NCBI GenBank assembly: GCA_003577005.1
Contig: QEUW01000103.1
Coordinates: 1-19,753 of the forward strand
Length of the DNA: 19,753 nucleotides
Source: Chloroflexota bacterium
Lineage (GTDB): Bacteria > Chloroflexota > Anaerolineae > Caldilineales > Caldilineaceae
Reading direction: 5' to 3'
Shown: positions 15,393 to 19,753 of the stretch, piece by piece
Position numbering within the stretch: position 1 is the stretch's first letter
Layout: the number at the start of each line of letters is the position of its first letter
Translations under genes and position numbers: made by a program
Notes under the pieces: model-generated
The model's database searches: none
What the model saw: only the letters and a program-made list of their open reading frames with translations
What the model was told of the DNA's origin: nothing

Positions 15393-15446
15393 AGGAATTC
15401 TCAGTTTGACCGGATAGCAGTTGAATCCTAAAATTTGAGAATTCCT
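15393..15446. repeat. Perfect 11-bp inverted repeat, MITE-like
   Basis: AGGAATTCTCA (15393-15403) and TGAGAATTCCT (15436-15446) are perfect reverse complements, 32 bases apart. A small non-autonomous element or a repeated extragenic palindrome is possible; no transposase is seen. Confidence 0.55.
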
Positions 15447-15454
15447 ACTGTACT

Positions 15455-15490
15455 GGGAGCCGTCATGCATTCCAGTGGATGACGGCTCCC
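15455..15490 (-). terminator. 12-bp hairpin spanning the end of the dehydrogenase gene
   Basis: GGGAGCCGTCAT (15455-15466) pairs perfectly with ATGACGGCTCCC (15479-15490) around a 12-base loop. The last coding bases and the TGA stop (15463-15465) of the minus-strand gene lie inside the hairpin. No T tract follows on -. Confidence 0.55.
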
Positions 15491-16464
15491 ATCATTTCAG
15501 GGATCTGGTTGGCATTGATAGCCTCGTAGAGTTGAGGGGAATCCTTGGCCTCAGTGCGGTGGGTGATCGTCTTGTGCCAGGGGATAGCGCCGCTGGCAAT
15601 GTTGCGCAAGACAGCCGCCCGGCAGGGAGCAAGGCCATCGTTGCAAGGGAAGAAAGCCGTTATCTGCTTGGCGTGTGGCACCAAAAAATGAAACGAGATG
15701 GGTGCGTTGCCATAGTTGCCCAAAAAGACAAACTTACCGTGCAGACGGCATAGGGCAAAGGCCGGGTCTAGACAGGCAGGGACGCCGGTCCCCTCAAAGA
15801 CTACATCAGCCCCACCCGGTTTGATCGCCTCGACGCGTGCTTTGAGATCCTCCTGGCCGCTGTGGATGGTGTACTCAGCGCCCATCGCTTGCGCCAGGGC
15901 CAGCCGCCGTTCATCCAGATCGATAGCGATGGTGATCGCACCGCGCAGGCGCGCTGCAACCAGCGCTCCCAGTCCAATCAGCCCCACACCGTGAAACGCA
16001 ACGACGTCTCCCATCTGGACGCCAGCCATGTTGACGGCGTTGTACCCGACCGACGGCATGACAAACAGCGAACCGGTCGCCTCGTCCACCCCAGCCGGCA
16101 ACAGTTCAACCTCGGCGTTCTCGTCCATCAAACCGGCCGAACAGTGGGTCCCGGCGCAGGTGTTGACCACCTGCCCGTTCCACTGCAGAGGCAAAAAGTT
16201 GCGCCGGTAGTAGACCGTATCGCCGGGCCTGAAGCGGGTGACTGCTTCCCCAATCTGCTCGACGACGCCGACCGCCTGGTAGCCAGTGCAGACGGGAAAT
16301 GGCCCCCAATCCAACTTGCCGCGGATGACCGCAAACTCGGTGCCAACACTGACACCGGAATAGAGCGTTCGCACCAGGATCTGAGACGGAGCAGGGGCAG
16401 GAATGTCAAACGCTTGTAAAGAGAACTCTTGCCGGGAAGTGCAAATCAGTGCTTGGGCTTTCAT
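15463..16464 (-). CDS. MDR-superfamily NAD(P)-dependent dehydrogenase lacking usual zinc ligands
   Basis: 333 residues, normal for medium-chain dehydrogenases/reductases. The N-terminal GroES-like domain reads YSGVSVGTEFAVIRG where zinc alcohol dehydrogenases have their first catalytic Cys, and TGYQAVGVV where they have GHE. The Cys, His and Glu positions are thus Ser, Tyr and Gln, and the four-Cys structural zinc lobe is reduced to C103 and C108. The nucleotide-binding domain has GVGLIG (159-164), and an acidic residue ends the second strand (IDLDE, 181-185), favouring NAD(H). The SGVSxGTE pattern recalls the BchC-like and related zinc-independent MDR branch. The substrate is unknown. ATG 16464 is preceded by AAGGT about nine bases upstream. 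GTGCGWTGCAC-type repeats flank the gene on both sides, and its stop codon lies in a hairpin. Confidence 0.78.
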   Translation of the reverse strand: MKAQALICTSRQEFSLQAFDIPAPAPSQILVRTLYSGVSVGTEFAVIRGKLDWGPFPVCTGYQAVGVVEQIGEAVTRFRPGDTVYYRRNFLPLQWNGQVVNTCAGTHCSAGLMDENAEVELLPAGVDEATGSLFVMPSVGYNAVNMAGVQMGDVVAFHGVGLIGLGALVAARLRGAITIAIDLDERRLALAQAMGAEYTIHSGQEDLKARVEAIKPGGADVVFEGTGVPACLDPAFALCRLHGKFVFLGNYGNAPISFHFLVPHAKQITAFFPCNDGLAPCRAAVLRNIASGAIPWHKTITHRTEAKDSPQLYEAINANQIPEMMGAVIHWNA

Positions 16465-16484
16465 CGTTTTTTGACCTTACAGTT

Positions 16485-16520
16485 TGATGCACCTGAGTAC
16501 CAGGTTGTGCGTTGCACCTG
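16485..16520. repeat. GTGCGWTGCAC-family repeat upstream of the dehydrogenase
   Basis: TGATGCACCTGA (16485-16496) and GTGCGTTGCACCTGA (16507-16521) form a direct pair. GCACCTG / CAGGT within it can fold as a hairpin. GCACCTGAGT (16489-16498) is the reverse complement of ACTCAGGTGC at 15289-15298, so related repeats bracket the dehydrogenase gene in opposite orientations. Confidence 0.55.
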
Positions 16521-16579
16521 AAGGCAGTCTATCTAACCTGACGTGCCAGTACAGCTAAATTGCAAACACCTATCAGCTC

Positions 16580-17602
16580 TTACGGATTCGCCTGTAGCCG
16601 TTGCCCTTGCGCCACTGCCTCGATCCGTTCCACCGGCCCTCCCAGGGGAGCTAACACGGCTGTGAAGTTTGTTTCGCCACCGGGTGGAACCACGTTGTGT
16701 TCTGGATCAACCTTGCGCATGGCGATGACCCGGTTCAACGGGTCGTAAGCCACCAGCACAACCTGGACGCCGACGGCTTCTTCGGGGCCAAAGTTGAAGA
16801 TGGCGCCGGTGACAGTGTAGGAGGCGTAACGCTCGCCCTCGCTTTGCAGATTGCGCACTTCGAGGTCGCGATAATAGCTACCCACGTAGGCGGGCACTCC
16901 GGCCAATGCTGCTGCGCGATACTGGTCCCACTGTTCTGGCACAGCGGGGAAGTGAATGGAAAACGGGGCGCGGCCATGTGGCTCTACCAGGTCGAGCGCC
17001 ACGAGTTCATCGGCCTGCGCCAGTTCGGTCCCTTCCTCATCGACCAGGATCACGCCGATACGCACCTGTTCCAGCGCCATGTCTGTCTCGTTTTGTGCAT
17101 CGCCCAGCACCCAGAGGTCACCGGTGGTGGTTTCGCCAAAGTAAAGATTGTGCACCGTTACCGGCATCGGGGTTGGGGTGGGCGTAGCATCGGCATCGAT
17201 TTCTTCGTTCTCCTCCGGGCGCGGGATGACCAACTGCTGGCCGATCTGCAAGGTGCGCGGGTCGAGGATGCCGTTGGCATCTTGCAGCAGGGCGACGCTG
17301 ACCCCATATTGGGTGGCGATGGTCAACAAACTTTGGCCGGCCTGCACGACATGAATCACTGGCGTCGGCGAGACGGTGGGCGTGGGCGTGGGCGCTGGCG
17401 TATAGGGGGCCGGGGTGGGGGAAGGCTGCATGGTAGCCTCGGCCAGCGCCAGCGCCACGGTCGGCGTTGGTTCCGGCGTGGGCGTAGGCGTCAGCGTGAT
17501 CACCTGGCCGCAGCCGGCAATTACGGCAAACGCCAAAGAGCAGAACAGCGGACGAATCCACCGGTGCGGTCGTCCATGTGATGAGGTTTCTTCTCCAACC
17601 AT
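16580..17602 (-). CDS. LysM-domain lipoprotein
   Basis: 340 residues. After a polar N-terminus (residues 1-18) a hydrophobic segment ends in the lipobox VIAGC, so Cys31 is probably lipidated. A long Thr/Pro linker (38-82) leads to one LysM domain (about 83-127; HVVQAGQSLLTIATQYGVS ... LQIGQQLVIP), a peptidoglycan/chitin-type glycan binder. After a second short linker, about 148-340 form a beta-rich C-terminal region (NLYFGETTTGDLWVLGDAQN, ASYTVTGAIFNFGPEEAVGV) resembling FxLYD-like or CARDB-like domains of surface proteins. No enzymatic residues are recognised; a wall-attached binding protein is inferred. The ATG has no Shine-Dalgarno sequence, sits in the loop of an 8-bp hairpin, and follows an extended -10 box by nine bases. 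Confidence 0.8.
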   Translation of the reverse strand: MVGEETSSHGRPHRWIRPLFCSLAFAVIAGCGQVITLTPTPTPEPTPTVALALAEATMQPSPTPAPYTPAPTPTPTVSPTPVIHVVQAGQSLLTIATQYGVSVALLQDANGILDPRTLQIGQQLVIPRPEENEEIDADATPTPTPMPVTVHNLYFGETTTGDLWVLGDAQNETDMALEQVRIGVILVDEEGTELAQADELVALDLVEPHGRAPFSIHFPAVPEQWDQYRAAALAGVPAYVGSYYRDLEVRNLQSEGERYASYTVTGAIFNFGPEEAVGVQVVLVAYDPLNRVIAMRKVDPEHNVVPPGGETNFTAVLAPLGGPVERIEAVAQGQRLQANP

Positions 17603-17613
17603 AGCGGTTGGAG
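17593..17613. promoter_or_regulatory. Hairpin enclosing the start codon of the LysM gene
   Basis: CTCCAACC (17593-17600) and GGTTGGAG (17606-17613) form a perfect 8-bp inverted repeat around ATAGC. On - the ATG (17602-17600) begins in the loop and its G opens the 3' stem. It may be an operator or a translation-control element. If transcription starts near 17605 only part of the stem would be in the RNA, favouring a DNA operator. Confidence 0.45.
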
Positions 17614-17620
17614 TATATCA
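17612..17620 (-). promoter_or_regulatory. Extended -10 box of the LysM gene
   Basis: On - the sequence TGATATACT (extended -10) ends nine bases before the ATG at 17602. A start seven bases downstream of the box (near 17605) would leave a leader of about three bases. The -35 is weak (TTGTTG at 18 bases). Confidence 0.5.
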
Positions 17621-17660
17621 TTTTGTGGCAAGAGACAACAAGTGTAGTAGACGCGAAGCT

Positions 17661-17692
17661 CAGTAACAATTGACAATTGCCAATTGTTACTG
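17661..17692. other. 12-bp palindrome with three CAATTG copies at 7-base period
   Basis: CAGTAACAATTG (17661-17672) and CAATTGTTACTG (17681-17692) are perfect reverse complements. CAATTG also occurs in the centre, giving copies at 17667, 17674 and 17681. It lies 33 bases beyond the flavoprotein stop codon. It could be a terminator hairpin without a T tract or a regulator site for the LysM gene. Confidence 0.6.
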
Positions 17693-17725
17693 AATGGACC
17701 CCGCGGAGCAACCGTCGATCTGCGC

Positions 17726-18985
17726 CTAGTTTGCCATCACCTTTGACATGACCTTGAGCCCCAGGTCCATGACATCCCAGGCAAAGCCGGCGTGGAAGGG
17801 TTCGCCACTGCCAAAGCGCCAGGGCAGGTAGATGCCCAGGATCTTCTTGCCGCCGCGCCAGAGCGGGGAGACGCCCACCTTGTAGTGTTCTGCGTCGGCG
17901 GTGTCTACGGCAATGGGTTTGGCCTCATCGCCGGTGTATTTGAGCGGCACCTGGGCGAAGGTGGCTTTGTTCAGCTCCTCCATAACACACATGCTCATGG
18001 GCTCGAATCGGATGGCGGGTTTGCGCCGTTCGATCTCGGCAGCCATCTGTTCGGCCGCGGCGTCACCCTGGAGCAGCGCCAAAAAGGCCTGCTTGATGGG
18101 GAAGTCGGCCGCATCACCTACGGCAAAGATCGAGTCGGAGCCGCGCACCCGGCGGCTGTCGGGTTCGACGTGGATAAACCCACGGTCGTCGAGCGGCAGG
18201 CCGGCAAAACGTTCCTTCGCCACGTAAGGCGGGAAGCTCACCAACAAGTCGTAGGGCAGCGTCTCACCATTCTGGTACAAGACTTTGCCCGGCTCGATTC
18301 CAGTGACGACAAAACCGCGATGGCCCTGCACGTTGCGCTCGACAAATTCATCGGTCACGACCGTGTTCAAGCGCGGTCCGAAGGCCTGGATGTAGCCCTC
18401 TTCGTACGTGGACCAGGTGAGGTCGACCGCATTGCGCACCCCTTGCCGGTTGAGCCAGGTGTCGGTCATCAGCACAAGTTCATAGAGCGGGCCGGAGCAT
18501 TTGTTGTTGGGCGGCACGAGAAAGAGTAACTTTTGGCGGTTACCGGTGTGCGCCTGTTCCACCAACCGTTCGAGACCGTGGCGAAGGTCGATCATCTCTT
18601 CCGGTGTCCAGAGCGTGAGGGCATGTTTGCGCAGCCCTGGGATCTCCTGCGGGCGCATGGCCGCGCCGGTGGCGACGACGAGATAGTCATAGCGCAGATC
18701 GCCGGCAGTGGTGAGCACCTTCTTGTTGGAAGCGTCGATCTCCTGCGCCCGCGCCTGGATCAGTTTGATCTCTTTGCGTTGCGTAGGCCGCTTGAGGTCG
18801 ATCTTGAACTGTTCGGGGTCTTGGCCAAAGGGGATGTAGATGGTATTGGGTTTGAAGAGAAAATAATCCTGGTCCGACACTAGCGTCAGATCGACCCGGT
18901 TGCCGAGGGCGTGGCGTAGATAGAAGATCGTCTCCAGGCCGGCAAACCCACCGCCCAGCACGACGACTTTGGGTGTAGCGTTCAT
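17726..18985 (-). CDS. Sulfide:quinone oxidoreductase / NDH-2-like FAD flavoprotein
   Basis: 419 residues of the FAD-dependent pyridine nucleotide-disulfide oxidoreductase fold. The N-terminal dinucleotide motif is VVVLGGGFAGLET (7-19), the middle motif VVATGA (103-108), and the second FAD contact IFAVGDAADFP (286-296). The only two cysteines are C163 (PPNNKCSGPLYE) and C333 (MSMCVMEE). They sit where sulfide:quinone oxidoreductases carry the redox cysteine pair, the first followed by the SQR-like GxxYE stretch and a helix. The C-terminus (WDVMDLGLKVMSKVMAN) is amphipathic and could bind the membrane, as in SQR. The protein would oxidise sulfide, or another small donor, and pass electrons to quinone. 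NDH-2 or flavocytochrome c sulfide dehydrogenase relatives are alternatives. ATG 18985 has AAGGAGAG six bases upstream. The promoter at 19034-19062 overlaps a palindrome, suggesting repressor control. Confidence 0.75.
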   Translation of the reverse strand: MNATPKVVVLGGGFAGLETIFYLRHALGNRVDLTLVSDQDYFLFKPNTIYIPFGQDPEQFKIDLKRPTQRKEIKLIQARAQEIDASNKKVLTTAGDLRYDYLVVATGAAMRPQEIPGLRKHALTLWTPEEMIDLRHGLERLVEQAHTGNRQKLLFLVPPNNKCSGPLYELVLMTDTWLNRQGVRNAVDLTWSTYEEGYIQAFGPRLNTVVTDEFVERNVQGHRGFVVTGIEPGKVLYQNGETLPYDLLVSFPPYVAKERFAGLPLDDRGFIHVEPDSRRVRGSDSIFAVGDAADFPIKQAFLALLQGDAAAEQMAAEIERRKPAIRFEPMSMCVMEELNKATFAQVPLKYTGDEAKPIAVDTADAEHYKVGVSPLWRGGKKILGIYLPWRFGSGEPFHAGFAWDVMDLGLKVMSKVMAN

Positions 18986-19030
18986 TGCTTGCTCTCCTTT
19001 GAGCAGAAGTCAGGTGTAGGATCTTACAGC

Positions 19031-19062
19031 GTCACTATACTTTTTATAGTAACGATTGGCAA
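19031..19062 (-). promoter_or_regulatory. Promoter with overlapping palindromic operator for the flavoprotein
   Basis: On - there is TTGCCA (19057-19062), 17 bases, then TATAGT (19034-19039), with a start near 19027, about 40 bases before the ATG. The spacer and -10 are covered by an inverted repeat (19031-19053): GTCACTATA and TATAGTAAC around five bases, matching at eight of nine positions. This is a typical place for a dimeric repressor. Confidence 0.65.
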
Positions 19063-19104
19063 TGGAGAGATGCAGGGTTTGTGGGCTGGGCTACCGGTGG
19101 GGTA

Positions 19105-19130
19105 GGCGCCTAGCCATTCGGCCAGGCGCC
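19105..19130 (-). terminator. Hairpin downstream of the luciferase-like gene
   Basis: GGCGCCT / AGGCGCC (7 bp, 12-base loop) lies about 70 bases past the stop of the minus-strand gene to the right. No T tract follows, so it is a weak terminator candidate or a structural element. Confidence 0.35.
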
Positions 19131-19197
19131 GAGGATTGGTCGTTTCTGAAGGATCACAGATGCGGCAACACGGCCTCCGCAAAAAGATGGGTCCCCT

Positions 19198-19753
19198 CTA
19201 GCCGGGGGAGTCAACAAAATGAACTGTGAGCCGCCCGGCCCCCTGCTCGATGATGCCGAGCAGCATTTCGGTCACCTGTTCGGGCGTGCCGGTGATGCCG
19301 CCATCCCCCATTGGGCGCACGTGGGGCTGGCCTCGCAGTTGTTTGAGGGCCGTTTCGCTTTCAGCGATGAGGATGCCGGCGCGGATCACCTGAGTGATCT
19401 CCTCATAATCGCGGCCCACTTCCCGGCAGTGCTCTTTGAGAACCGCTTGCTTATGGGTGTAACTCTCCGCATCGCGAAAGCCGTAATTCCACCAATCCGC
19501 ATGTTGGGCTACCACGCGCAGCAGATACTTCTCGCCCGAACGGGGCTCATTGTAGGCGTTGGCGACCTGGTAGTATTGGCCATGGTAGCTGGCCGGCGCT
19601 TCGGTCCACATAGCGCGGATCAGCTGGATCGCCTCGGCCAGTTGGGCGATCCGCACCCGGGCCGATGGGTAGGGCCAGCCGTAGGCCAGATACTCCTCCT
19701 CGTTCCACCCGGCGCCGATGCCCAACACAAAACGCCCACCGGAAATCGCCTGC
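19198..19753 (-). CDS. LLM-class (F420-dependent-type) monooxygenase, 3' part
   Basis: The frame runs off the right edge; the last 184 residues are visible. The opening ISGGRFVLGIGAGWNEEEY is the signature of the luciferase-like monooxygenase TIM-barrel family (glycine-rich beta-strand, then GWNxxEY). The following segment, YPSARVRIAQLAEAIQLIRAMW with SYHGQYYQV, matches the same family. The C-terminal GTPEQVTEMLLGIIEQGAG is the common end of these proteins. Members use F420H2 or FMNH2 as cofactor; GWNEEEY-type proteins of this sort are often annotated as F420-dependent. The cofactor-selective N-terminal part is outside the window, so the substrate and cofactor remain open. The gene is upstream of the flavoprotein on the same strand but separated by 212 bases with its own promoter, so they are probably not one operon. 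Confidence 0.8.
   Translation of the reverse strand, partial: QAISGGRFVLGIGAGWNEEEYLAYGWPYPSARVRIAQLAEAIQLIRAMWTEAPASYHGQYYQVANAYNEPRSGEKYLLRVVAQHADWWNYGFRDAESYTHKQAVLKEHCREVGRDYEEITQVIRAGILIAESETALKQLRGQPHVRPMGDGGITGTPEQVTEMLLGIIEQGAGRLTVHFVDSPG

Noticed and set aside
17150..17510. Short GGCGTGGGCGTAGG-like repeats within the LysM gene
   Set aside because: They simply encode the Thr/Pro linkers of the lipoprotein and are not a separate repeat or CRISPR.
17792..18529. 245-codon open frame on + opposite the flavoprotein
   Set aside because: The minus strand carries all FAD-binding motifs; this frame is its shadow.

Overview
The window looks like part of a Chloroflexota genome, probably Anaerolineae or Caldilineae. 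This is inferred from style, not from a marker gene. The supporting signs are a moderately high GC content, secreted lipoproteins with long Thr/Pro linkers, bacterial SH3 and LysM domains on extracytoplasmic proteins, an ArnT-like membrane protein with a C-terminal beta-sandwich, and start codons sitting directly behind a -10 box.

Region 1 (1-3241) is the right end of a probable prophage. It holds the 3' part of a repeat-built tail-fibre-like gene, two small overlapping genes and a zinc-ribbon gene, all on +, closed by a strong terminator at 1898-1924. Facing them on - is a tyrosine recombinase (2038-2967). Next to it is a tRNA-Val(CAC) gene (3165-3241, -) whose 3' end points at the integrase, the classic layout of a tRNA attachment site.

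Region 2 (3330-12550) is chromosomal. After a small single-span membrane protein comes a run of four minus-strand genes, read from 12550 down to 3597: a 1072-aa membrane-anchored protein with a GH18-like domain, an SH3 domain and a glycosidase-type TIM barrel; a 607-aa exported protein with two SH3 domains and a related barrel; a 556-aa lipoprotein with one SH3 domain and a related barrel; and a 670-aa ArnT/PMT-like membrane glycosyltransferase. The three barrel proteins are paralogues in tandem. With the glycosyltransferase they suggest a surface-glycan module. A divergent gene at 12826 encodes a membrane-anchored helical-repeat protein of unknown role.

Region 3 (14185-16579) has a 571-base intergenic stretch with a 15-bp tandem repeat, a near-consensus promoter and an intrinsic terminator, which together suggest a small RNA or attenuated leader. 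It lies upstream of a small protein made of two SWIM zinc-finger repeats. A structured intergenic region follows, then an MDR-family dehydrogenase on - that lacks the usual zinc ligands.

Region 4 (16580-19753) is all on -: a LysM lipoprotein, a sulfide:quinone oxidoreductase/NDH-2-like flavoprotein behind a promoter overlapped by a palindrome, and the 3' part of an F420-type luciferase-like monooxygenase cut by the window edge. Short palindromic repeats built on GTGCGWTGCAC occur in three intergenic gaps (9170-9251, 15289-15323, 16485-16520).
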